The translations under genes and the position numbers were made by a program. Below the pieces are notes generated by a model that worked only from the letters and a program-made list of their open reading frames with translations, was not told the DNA's origin and did no database searches. DNA of 64,000 nucleotides from Agriotes lineatus. Lineage: Eukaryota; Arthropoda; Insecta; Coleoptera; Elateridae. This document shows, in pieces, positions 1 through 12,300 of this stretch (position 1 is the first letter of the stretch; each line of letters opens with the position of its first letter). The DNA is taken from the NCBI GenBank assembly GCA_940337035.1, contig CALNHX010003629.1, positions 1 through 64,000 on the forward strand, given 5' to 3'.

Positions 1-344
1 GCTGACCCCCTCCTGGATAGCTTCTATAACTATGGTCACTACTAAAGCTTCTTGGTGATTCTGACGGATATGCTCGTGAGCCTGTTAGAAATGACAATTA
101 AAACAAATTTCAAAGTTATCAAGTCATGGTCATAACCTCGTCCATGATCTCCTGTAACTGGAAAGGGCCTGCTGTGGGGGCTGTTATGCACAACAGGTGA
201 GTGGGAGGGAAGGGCCCGGTAAGATGCTCTCCCGCCAGGTGTTACTGCCCCAGGATGCAAGAAACCTGTATTTGACATGTGCGGAGAAGCATGTGGCGTT
301 TGATACGGTGTCATGAACGGAGTCTGGCCACTTGGAGTGTAAGG
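1..344 (-). CDS. Spt6: Spt6 exons 26-27: Ser/Thr/Pro-rich C-terminal tail (incomplete)
   Basis: Exon 26 (344-137) begins right after a TTACAG acceptor with PYTPSGQTPFMTPYQTP, the repeat-like Thr-Pro tail of insect Spt6. It ends at GAG|GTTATG. After a 55-nt intron, exon 27 starts at 81 (acceptor 82-83) and reads SRAYPSESPRSFSSDHSYRS to the window edge with no stop. Splitting a Gly codon between the two exons keeps the frame. The true stop codon and 3' UTR lie outside the window. Confidence 0.88.
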
Positions 345-3300
345 CTGTAATATAATTCATTAATTAAAGTACCTACATCTTCCAGCTGGTGATTTGTAAT
401 TGGTATGTTTATTAATAGGTCTCGGTAGCTATTTAAAAAAAAAAGATATCTGCTCATTTTCTCTCCCACAAACGTAGTATAAAATAAAATTATCCAAGGC
501 AAGTTTTGTGAAAATATTTAACACCGTTGCATAAACCAAAATCGCAAATTTACGAATAGCTTTTCATCGAGTACGTATCCTAAATGTAGAAGTAAAAGGG
601 AGCGACAATTTCCACACGATACTAACATCGCATGACGTCCTTGAGGTCAATCACTTTGTGACAGAATGCAGTGCAGCATCCTATAATCTGTTGTTTAAAG
701 AAGACAGAACGCTGATCAGGGTCTGATTTTCCATAAGTATTATTATAGATGAAAAAGTACTGCCGTAAGGTCAAGGTGAATAAAGTGTAATAGTGAATCA
801 AAAAACAAATTTTTGGGACATTGTTCAGTGAACCATATTTGAGAGGATAGCGAAGAAGAGAATAAAGAAAATGTAGACACAAAACAACACTCAAGATTAA
901 CAGGTCAATGCAATAATTGATTATAACCTCAAATTTATCTAATGAGATAAATAATACGCGCGAGAGGTGTGTTCCAAAACACAATATCAGCAAACAAGAG
1001 TAATTGTCTGCATTCAGTATGACGGCAGGGTATGAAGTGACGGCAGGGTATGAAGTGACGACAGGGTATGAAGTGACACTAGCGGATATAATTAAAAAAC
1101 TGATGGAAATGGATGAGAAAATGAATGATACAAAAATAAACATCCAACAACAAAAGAATAAAATAACTAAAATGGAAGGAACAATAAAACAACAAGAATT
1201 AACGACCAAAAGACTGGAAATCAAAGGTAGAAAAAGGAATTCAATATTTGGAATCTCGCAAGATAATAATGAGGATGTAAAAAAATTGAAGGATATATTT
1301 TTTAAAGAACAGAAAAAATCGAGGTAGAAGTACTGGAACAACAAAACGACTCAATAATTAGAATAGGGGAGCGCAAGGAAAGGGAAAGCAGACCAATAAA
1401 GGTTGAATTGTCAACAATTTAAAAAATAGAAATTTTGAAGAATCCAAAGAAATTGAGAGCTACTGATGTGTGAATAAAGAAAAATATGAAAACAAGAGAT
1501 GCAAGAAAAAAATGAATACCGCACATGAAAGAAGCCAGAAAAATTGGAGCGAGAGAATCATGATTAAAGACAGGCTAATTATAAATGGGAAGGAGTGGAC
1601 GTTGGAAGAGTTAGAGGAACAAAATGAAGATGAAAATGAAGAAAAGACCAATCGAGAAGAAGACAAAGAGTAAAAAGAGAGGAAAATGGAAACTCAACTG
1701 GTGAGACAGCACACAAAGGAACGATTAAAAAAAATAAGTATTGGGCACAGACCCTGCTAGTGCCCTACAAGGGAGTAGAAGATACGAACTAAAGAGAGAC
1801 AGGAAATAACACAGATAATAGGTTAGCAGTGGATGAAGAAGTAATAAAAAAAAGACAGAAGAAATGTTTCAAACACAAAACAGTATCAATGACTGTCAAA
1901 AAACTGATAGAAACAAGAAACCGGATGGAAGAAACGATGAAGACATGCTATGAAAAAAGACATCGAGAGAAAACGTTTACGGAAAAAGTTGATACGGAAA
2001 CAACAATGTTAAGAGTAGAAAGCAAGAAGAAAAGAAAAACAAAAACAAAAATAAAAATAAATCGAAAATGAGACTTAGAACATGGAATGTGAAAATAATG
2101 CTAGAAATGGGGAAAATGGAAGAAGTAGGTAAAGAAACGGAAATATTGGCATTACAAGAAATAAGATGGGGAGCAGAAGGAAGAATAGAAAAGAAAAATT
2201 TATAATGATGTACAGAGGGGAGAAAAATCAAAGAAAAAATGGAACTGCGTTTATGGTAAATAGAGAAATAAAAGAATAATAGAATTCAAGAAAATAAATG
2301 GCAGAATATCGTACTTACGAATAAAAAAATAGCATAGCCAATATATACAATAACTGAACAAGACAAGTTCTACGAAAAATGGGAAATAGCATGTGATAGG
2401 ATACCGAAACATGATATATTAATAATAGCGGGAGACCTTAACGCAAAGATGGGGAAAGTGGGGTATATAAGGAATGTAGCAGGAAATAGTATATTACAGC
2501 CCGAGATGGGAAGTGTTTCATTACTGTCGAGAGATTAGTTAGCTGATTGAGACGCAAAGCGTCGAAATCAGCTATTATCTCGAGACTAAGGAAACTTCCT
2601 GTCGAGGTTTGTATACTATTTTATTCGCAACCACTTTATTCTAAACAATAATTGGAAAAATTATTATATTATGATACAACAGGTTGTGACGCGCATGAAT
2701 GGATCAACGAGATTCCCAGTGTCCCTACCTACTCAGCGGTCGGGAAGTGAGTGCGGGAAGTAGCGGTCTGAAATGTACGACTTCCCCCACTCAAATGAGG
2801 TCAGGAATGTTAACATTACATATATGGTTGCGAATAAACATACTTTACATGCAACAACCACAGATAATGGAATGAGGCTATGCAACCTAGCAACACAAAT
2901 GAATATGACGATAGGAAGCACAATGTTTCAACAAGAATGAGCATAAAATGACATGGCTACTACCAGAAAATCAAATCAATCATCGTAATTAAAAAAAAAA
3001 CAAAAAATGATACAGGATGTAAGATCTTACCGAGGGACAAGTGTAGACACTGATCACCAATTAGTGATGGCGAAAGTAAAAATCAGAGTGGTGACAAACA
3101 TTGCAGGAAGAAGCTTAAAAAGAAAATGGAACATAGAAGAACTTCAAAATGCAGAAAAAAGAAGAGAGTGCGAGAAAGAGCCCAAGAAACAACTAAGCAA
3201 AGAGCAGGAAAATGATAATGGGATAACATAAAAAAGAAGATATTAGAAACAGCGGAAAAAGTAATAGGTCAAAGAAAGGAACAATATAGAAAGCATTGGT

Positions 3301-6300
3301 TTGACAATCAATGTAAAATATTAATAAAAAGGAAGGAAGGGATAAAGTTAAAATGGATAAAATCTAATAGAGAGAATGGCTATGAGGAATACAAACAAAT
3401 AAGAAAGGAAGCATCAAGAGTAGTTGGGAACAAAAAACAGGAGTGGATGGACAGATGATGCAAGATATAGAAAAAAATAGTAAAAATAGCACAAAGTTAT
3501 ACCAAGAAATGAGAAAATAAAAAAGGAAAAGAAATACCACTGCCAACATAGACAAGAGAGAATGGGAAAGATATATGAAAGAAAGACAACAAAAGAGGAA
3601 GATAAAGAGAAGGGAGGCGAAGATGAAGAAGAAGAAGAAGAAATAGAAGTAGAAGAATCAACAGAAGAGGAAGTACACGAAGTAATTACAAATCTCAGAA
3701 GAAAATCAGCAGGACCAGACAGTATATGCAGTGAAATATCGAAAGAAGAAGATGAAGTAAAAAAATGAAATTACGAATTAATGAAGCAAATATGGAAAAA
3801 AGAGTAGATGCCTGAGGAGTGAAGGTCCGGAGTTATAGTGCCAATACCAAAAAAGGCAGACTTAATGCTATACGAAAACTACAGAAGAATAACCCTGCTG
3901 AATTTAGTGTATAAGATACTAACATCACTAATACTAAGAAGATTAAATAGGTTTACAGAGAAAAGAATAGGGGAATACCAGAACGGATTCGGGCAAGGAA
4001 AGTCAACAATAGATGCAACGCATACGGTGAAGCAAATAATTGAAAAACGCTATGAACAAGATATAGGGGTAGAGATAGTATCCATAGACTATAAGCCAGT
4101 GCTGCCAACTTAAGGGAAAATCCCCGAAATTTAGGGACTTTTTTTGTCGCCAGGGGATATTTTAGGGAAAATTTGCTTCGGGGGAAATTCCAGGGGTATT
4201 TTCTGGCGTTTACAGGCTTCTTGGTGGATTTTTACCCAGACCATGACAACTAAAATTTTTAGCATTATCTAAAAAAATTAACATTTGAGATCCAAATTCA
4301 AAGATTGTACTAGTGATTTACATAATACTTTGGTTGGCTGCCTGCACTAGCTACACGTCGAGTTCAAAATGACTTTCACACCAGACTGACAGTTGACAGA
4401 ATTGACGTTAAACGAAAACAAAGACAGGAACAGGAAGCAATACTGGATATGATCAGCAATGGGGAAAGGTTTGTAATGTTTTTTGAATATTCCTTTGCCT
4501 TTAGTAATCACTTTGCTTTCTATCAAAATATTCAAAGAAACAAAGCCGAAATTAAGGGTGTTGCTCCAAAACTGCAAGTGTTTTAGATGTGAATTTGGGT
4601 CTATGTGCGTTATAGAATCTAGCTTGTTTGATTAAAATAGTTTTTTTGTATTCATTCTCTAAAATGACTATTTTGCGAACTCAAAACATGCCGCAAGATG
4701 GATCTTTAGGGTCCTAGTACTCTAAAGTTGCTATCACAACACTTTAGATAATTTTTTTTATTAACAATACAATACAAAACAAATTCGAGGTTATCAGGTT
4801 AGGTTTTCCGTCAGTTTTGACACAGACTGACACAAAACCTAACGTAACCTCGAATTTGACATAGACTTACAGTGTCACCAACTAGCTCCGACATATTATT
4901 TTAAAATCATGGCCACCCTTGACCAAGATAATTTTTGACATCCTGGTATTTAAAAGCCAATTTTTAAATCAATTTGGTGGTTTAGGAAATTCGTACCATA
5001 AAATGTTGTATGCAACACGTACGCAAAATACTTTTAAGATACTTCTCTCATTAAAGACTCGGCTCCTTCGTCGCCTCGTCTTTAATTACGATTGCTACTT
5101 GATACATAAATAGTTATATTGGTCCAGGTGTTAATATGTACGTGCATTATAGAATGTAGCAATTATGTTGAAGAATTCTCTTCCCAAATTATTTTTAATT
5201 TGTTCATTGAGGTTATGTGGCATGTCTATGTTCACAATAATATTTTTATATTCATATTGCTTTATTTCTAGGTAAAAGATTGAAGTTTAAATACATGTTT
5301 ATGAGTTTATATGCTACAAGGGTTGTTTTTTATTTTGGGGAAAATTTCCATGAAAAATGGGAGAAATTTTATTATTGTTTAGGGTGAAATTGCGGTAGAG
5401 GGTTGGCAGCACTGCTATAAGCAGGCATTCGATACAGTAAAAAGAGGATCGATCATAAAAGACACGAGGAAAATGGGTATACCCAAAAAACTGATAAGAA
5501 TGATAAAAATGACCATGGAAGGAGCAAAAGCAGAAGTACTAACACATGAAGGGTTAACAGAAAAAATAGACATATATAAAGGAGTACGACAAAGAGATGG
5601 ACTATCAGCGACACTGTTCAACATTGCAATAGAGGGAATAATGAAAGAATGCAACATTAAAGGAACAATAATAGATAAATCCATACACGTTGTAGCCTAT
5701 GCGGATGATATAGCATTGATAGTAAGGGATAGGAAAAGTCTTGAAGAAACAATGAAGATGATTAGTAGAAAAGCAAATGAGAGAGGTTTAGAAATAAACC
5801 AAGAGAAAACAAAGTATAAGAAAATTACAAGAAAAGAAAAAAGAGACAACAGATTAATAAAAATAGGAAAATATAACATAGAGGAAGTAGAAACTTATAA
5901 ATACTTAGAGATAATTATAAATAGGAAGAACAGCCGAAGTGACGAGATAGGAACGGAAAATACAGTCAGGTTATAAAACCTAATTTAAACTGAATAGCAA
6001 AAAGATAAGCCAGAAGACGAAACTAAAGGTATACAGAACATTGATATGACCGGTGGTGACCTATGAGGCAGAAAATATGTGTCTCACAAGAAAAGATGAA
6101 GAGAAACTGAAGGTCTTCGAGAAGAAAATAATAAATTTGGAGGAAAAAAGTTAAACGAGGAACAATGTAGAATGCTAACAATTAGTGAGGTGGAAGAAAT
6201 ATTAGAAAACGAGAATATAGTCAGAGTAATAAAAGCCACAAGAATAAGTTGGTATGGGCATATAAACCACGTAAGTGAGGAGAGAGTAGTGAAAAAGATG

Positions 6301-9300
6301 ACAAAATGGAAACCACAGATGCGACCAAGTACGATGAGAAGAGCAAGTAGTAAAAGATATAAAAAAAATGAGAATCACAAAATGGCGGGAGAAAATGAGG
6401 AACCGAAGAGAATGGAAAAACATTTGAAAGAAGCAACAAGACACAACGTATAAAGACAGACAGGAAATAAAGTGAAGAGAAATGTAGTGAATGTTGTGAG
6501 TGTAGTGTAGTGTAGTGGAGTGATGCACCGCCAACACTAAAACAGTCTAAAGAGCCCTTAGGGGCGGCTCTAATTCTTGTAGGAATCGTGATATCCCGTC
6601 TGCACAAACCCACTGCTAATTAATTGTTTATTAAGCCCTTGCACATAGGGGAATGCCTAAATAAATTTTACACCTTGCCTGCAATTGTTTAGCTTATGAC
6701 GCGCAGCCTTGGGATACCACAAAGCGCTCTTTTCTTTTGTTTACAAATAATTTGCATGTGACTCAATTTGAAATGAAATATTTTACACAAACTCGTTACT
6801 TTTATATATCACAATTTAATCTCCAACGTGGATTCCTAGGGGTCAATGATCAAAGGGATGATTGCTTTGATGTAATCTTAGTCTCAAATTATTCCTTACA
6901 CGTGTGTAACGGCATTAAAACCAAAATTTACGGGCTCTTAATTCACGCAGCGACAGAATAATTGACAGAACGTTACCAATTACGAAGTCCGGTCCTGCTC
7001 TCTGCTGTGCGCCGGCGCCAAATCAACTTCCTATGGCCGCGATGTCAATCAACAGGTGTGCTTGTGCAAAGGATTGGTGGTTCTTGTTTAGGGTTCTCTC
7101 TCGTGCTTTGTGCCCCTCGGATTGGTTCAGACGCTTGTTTGATCAGGTAAGCTTACATTGAACTCGCGTAGAAACAAACAACACTTAGAAAAACAACTTC
7201 TTTATTTTCTACGCTAATTTTGCTCGTAAATTTTTAACAACGAAGAAGTAAAAAACAAGTTAATGGAGTTAAAACAGAACAGCAGAAAATACATCTGCAT
7301 CTTCCGGGAAACAAAAGTCCGTTAACCCGCACATGTGGGTCGTTGGCCCATTGTGGACTTTGGCGGGCTTTTATGCAAGCGACGCCAACAAAAATAACGC
7401 CCTTGGCACACCTTTTGGACCATATCTTGTTGGTCGGAAGACCGCTAACGAGCTCGCATTCCAGCGATCAATTCACCTGGCGGCCCCTGGCTATATTCAT
7501 TTGGAAGATTGCCAATGAGCAACGGCATTCAGGCCTTGTTCGTTCCTGGCGTTGATATCCCAGTTTAACCCAGCTATATGATCCAGGTATGGTTGGCTTT
7601 TGTCGGTGTTTCTGGCTTTTACACGTAGCTATTGTTTTTCAGGAAATTCTGCCCTTGTTTGGACCGGCTCCGTGTTGCCGCAATGCGATCCAACGCCCAA
7701 TATCCTCTTATGGCCTGCCGTTTGCACCTGTTTTGCGAGTCGTCCAGGTCCTGTGCTCCCTGCTGTGTCTGGAATATGTGCCGTTCCATCTGCAAATGGT
7801 TCCTCCAGCTTGCTGTCGATGTGGGATTACCGCAAACACACTCCGCATTGCTCCATTCATCGAAAACACACTTGTTGCACTACTTCGCAGGTGTTTCGCA
7901 CATTATTCTGCCTGCACTATGCCCATTTATAATTTGGTGTAATCGAATGCTCGTTTAATGGATTGATTTGAGACTATATTTGCATTATTGTGTATTAGTT
8001 ATGAAAATCTAACCCTTTGGCCTTGCTATGAAATATTAAATTATTTAATTTGAAACGTATCGTTTTAACACCGTACTATTTGCTAACAAAATTTAAATGT
8101 TTGACTTTATAAGGCTCTAATAATTCGTGACCTGTTAATAACAGCAATATATTGTTGAAGAATAGATCTTAAGGTGTTGATATTTTCTCTAATTTAACTA
8201 AATATATGTCTTCATCGTTCACAACATCCCCATGTTGTGCATTCATATCTTGGACACTGTATTGATCGACGGTTTTAGAAAAATAAGGAATAGTATATTA
8301 CATACCGAGGTGGAAAGTGTTTCATTCCTGTCGAGAGATTAAGTAGTTAACCGAGATCCGTAGCGTCGAGGTCAACTTTATCTCGAGACAGGAATGAAAC
8401 TTTTCACCGTGGTATGTATACTATTTTATTCGCAACCACGTTCTAAACAATAATTGGAAAAATTATTATATTATGACAGGATGCGACGCACATGAATGGA
8501 TGAACGAGATTCCCAGTGTCCCTACCTACACAGCGGTCGGGAATGGATCGCGCATGAATGGATAAACGAGATTCCCAGTGTCCCTACCTACACAGCGGTC
8601 GGGAATGGATCGCGCATGAATGGATGAACGAGATTCACAGTGTCCCTACCTACACAGCGGTAGGGAATGGATCGCGCATGAATGGATGAACGAGATTCCC
8701 AGTGTCCCTACCTACACAGCGGTCGCGAATGGATCGCGCATGAATGGATGAACGAGATTCCCAGCGTCCCTACCTACACAGCGGTCGGGAATGGATCGCG
8801 CATGAATGAATGAACGAGATTCCCAGTGTCCCTACCTACACAGCGGTCGCAAATGGATCGCGCATGAATGGATGAACGAGATTCCCAGTGTCCCTACCTA
8901 CACAGCGGTCGCAAATGGATCGCGCATGAATGGATGAACGAGATTCCCAGCGTCCCTACCTACACAGCGGTCGGGAATGGATCGCGCATGAATGGATGAA
9001 CGAGATTCCAAGTGTCCCTACCTACACAGCGGTCGGGAATGGATTCATTTCCAACCTCTGCGACGGCAATTACTTTTCCGACGGGTTGGAAAGTTACAAG
9101 TTGGGAATAGCTCATTTTCCAACTTTTTAAAAGTCAGTAATGATCTTATTACATACCTATATGGTTGCGAATAAAATATATTACTCTTCCAAAACTTTCT
9201 GATTCATTATACTTTCCGGGAATCCCCTTATATACCTTTTAAGTTTAAAATAATTGTAGTATCACTATTTGCTGATAATAACTTATTCAGAGACGAATCA

Positions 9301-12300
9301 ATACTAGTAAAACTTTACTTACAGTATTCACAAATGTATTTGCACCGTAAGCCCCTCCAGGTGTGTGCGGATAGTGTGGGGTTTGGTTGGCAACTGCCGA
9401 TAGAGTCTGCATCATGTGGTTTGGTAAGTTCTGAGCTACTCGTTGGATAGCTTCCGAGTTCATATCTGTAACACGTACAACTTTAGCACACTATCTACTT
9501 TTCTGGTTAATAAGCTATTTCAAAGGCAACACGTACTATTAATACTAGGCGTTGCACCACCAAACGCATTGTGACCAGGCCGAGGGGTACCGGGTGTTGC
9601 ACCTCCAGGTATGGGATCTCGGAAGTGTTCCTTGAACCACTTGAATAGACTACCAACCGAGTCAAATACTTGCTGTCGAAACCTAAAACCATCTGGTGTG
9701 ACAGTGCAGAACTCATGCCTGCATTTGTTTCGTGGCAGGTATGACAAAAGGAACTTTCCCGGATAATTCTAAAACGAATTGCACGTAAACTACATACCAC
9801 CACAACCTCTGGAAATAGTTACCTTGCAAGCACTAATAAAATAATGAATTTTGGATGAATTTTTCCTCTTTTCCTCCTTCAACAACTCTTCAGCTTTATC
9901 CTTGAGGCCCCCCTCCGTATCTCTATAATACTTGAAGTACAACAAGTCACGAGCATGGGCTGCCATGGGCGTCACATGTCGGGCAATGATTTCATCTAAG
10001 TCTTCGAATTCTTCTCCGTTAATCCATAACGAGGTTCCAAGCGAAAAAGCGTTGGCTTTGCCCTCTTCCTTCACATCAATATGTTGGTAAATTTTATCGG
10101 CGACTTTCCATGTTATTGTCAAGTGATCGGAGCCTTTGCTGGACGGCCGGATGATAACTTCACCCTGATCCATGTCAGCCATGTACTTTTCAGCTTCGGC
10201 GAAGGATATATTTTGGAATGCCGGATGAACAATGACCCGTTTTATGTAGGTTTGCCTTTGCTTGTTCTTTTTAATTTCTTGCTCGGTCCGCAAGTCCTTG
10301 TCTTCACACTCCTGATCGTAGTACGGATCTTTAGGGGGTCTGTTAGGCAAAATAAGTCAATAAGAATTTTTTTATAATTAATGTAAAATATTGAAGCTCC
10401 TACCGCCATTCGTGGTTTTTATCTGACAAATCGCTTGATTTGGACGTGCAGTCCACAGAAAACCTCTCGACATCTATTTTAATAATTCGGCAGTGTATGA
10501 GCTGGCCGATGGACACTCGTTCCTCTGGATTAGTTACATGCTTATCGCTCAAGTTTTTGATATGTATATAGCCTACAATAAATTATTTTGATTGTCTAAT
10601 TATCTATTGACAAACTACGTTGCTGTACCTGAAATCCCATTGTCTAATCGCAGCCTCACGCCGGTAGCTTGACCTGGACAAGCACCAGCATCAAAGTGAT
10701 TCCAGACATCTGACAGTTCGGGAAAATCATTTTTTAGGCAAAATGGGCACTGCCACAGTCCAGTCTCGTCGTTTCTGACAGGGTTAGCTTGATCTAATTG
10801 TTCTCCCTGAGGCTTTTTATGAGTTATTCCTGTAAAAATTCATTCTTAGTGACTTATTTATTTTAAAAATAATTCATCCACTGTGAGTACAGTCTGTACC
10901 ATTAAAATACATATAAGGACAATTCTTCGAAAATTAGTACGTTCCTGTATTTTGTTACGGTCTTAAACGGTCTTCACGACACCGCACCGGCTCATACAAC
11001 AACCAAACGGCCGGCGCGGGCAATATTCTACAAAATCGATACGGAAGGTTCACCTGAACCGCTGCCCACGCCGCAACAAGATAATGCCAGCTAAGCATTC
11101 AGTAGAGCAAGGGAGGGTTCTTTACGAGATTACCTAAAGGCGGCGGCCAGAGGAGCGGTAATTAAGGATAAAAGTAAATAGGACGCCACCAGGCCTGTCT
11201 CGGGGTAAACTCGTGCAACCGGACCTGGACGGTTGGACGGGCCGAAAAGTACACAGGGTACTACGTCGGGGAAGTACTCGGGAAGCTGTAAAGCTCGGGT
11301 TACAATTCTGGGAAAAATACTTTAATACCTATTTCGGGTATAGAAAAAGGAAGAGCTCGGCCTCACGATCCTCATCGTCACTGCAGCGGGCGCTGTCAAA
11401 CTTACCTGTGTCGCTCTGATGCTCAAACTTTGCTGTACACAAATCTTAACCTGAAAGAGCATGCATAGATTCGCCGCAATGACAAGGCCTTCGTTCAAAT
11501 ACTCGTCTATTGGTTTGACATAAATGATGGGGTGATTTACACAACTTTAATCTAAGCTAACTTTAGGTCTAAGGCCCCAGCTGGAGTGGCATGCTATCAC
11601 TAATACAACCTCAGTCGTCCGTATACAACAGGCCTTGGTCGGCCAGTTTACATGGCCTGTAAAAAGTTAACAAGAAAACCGGTAGTGTCCTAAGCACATT
11701 AATTAGCAGAGGCAGTACTGTGACGTTAGGCCATACATATAGTAAGTGATTAGTTATGACTGAATGCGGCCTGTTTATGTTAATTAGATGGCTACAGAAT
11801 ACAAAAGGAGGCCTTGCGTACACAAATAGTTAGTTATTGACAAATACGGCCAGATTATATTAATTAGGCGGTCACAATATGCAGAAAGGAGGCCATACTA
11901 GCGATAATTAGTGAATTATTAATGAATGCATGAGTTTAGCGGTCACAATAAGCACAAATTACATGTTCACATGCTACCTGTTTGTGGGAGCTAGCCAGGC
12001 TTGGGCACAGCGACGGCAGACGGCATCGTCTACGGCAAACAACTTGGGAACGTGAGTGGGGGCGTCAAGGTTGCACTTGCGGGAAAATCCAGAAGGCTGA
12101 ATGGCGGTCCCCTACGGGACGTGGGAACGTTGGAGCCTACAGTTTGGAAGCTCTGCGGGTTAGCTCCACTGTTAGAAAAGATCGGCCTACACACACGGTC
12201 TTACGACAGAAGAACAGAGCTAACGGCTACCATGATACACAAATACACCTCGCGCTCCTTGGGGCCACGACACTCTCCTCACTCAGTGGTCACTCACTGA

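Larger units (their letters stand above)
980..6560 (+). mobile_element. Degenerate non-LTR retrotransposon (LINE), both ORFs present but broken
   Basis: ORF1 starts at ATG 1019 and opens with three copies of an 18-bp unit (1021-1074) encoding AGYEVT repeats, then a Lys-rich coiled coil. Its C-terminal part continues near 1470-1673. ORF2 starts about 2068 with the endonuclease motif LRTWNV, then ILALQEIRWG, IAGDLNAKMG and TDHQLVMAKV, and ends with reverse transcriptase: RRITLLNLVYKIL, NGFGQGKSTIDA, a split IDYK/QAFD motif A, YADDIALIV and a C-terminal ISWYGHINHV block near 6245. Many stops and frameshifts show it is dead. Two later elements interrupt it (2488-2835 and 4097-5414). It sits in the 9-kb intron between Spt6 exons 25 and 26, opposite in strand to the gene. 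Clade is not assigned. Confidence 0.88.

Noticed and set aside
622..1344. Minus-strand 240-codon open frame
   Set aside because: It is the antisense of the LINE ORF1 region (Lys/Glu codons read backwards as Phe/Leu/Ser) and has no motif of its own.
7333..7958. Cluster of overlapping frames of 60-117 codons
   Set aside because: Three frames overlap in the same GC-richer patch with no motif and no splice signals that join them; chance openness is likelier.
8484..9045. Regular array resembling a CRISPR
   Set aside because: The whole 62-bp unit repeats without variable spacers, and the context is eukaryotic intron DNA.
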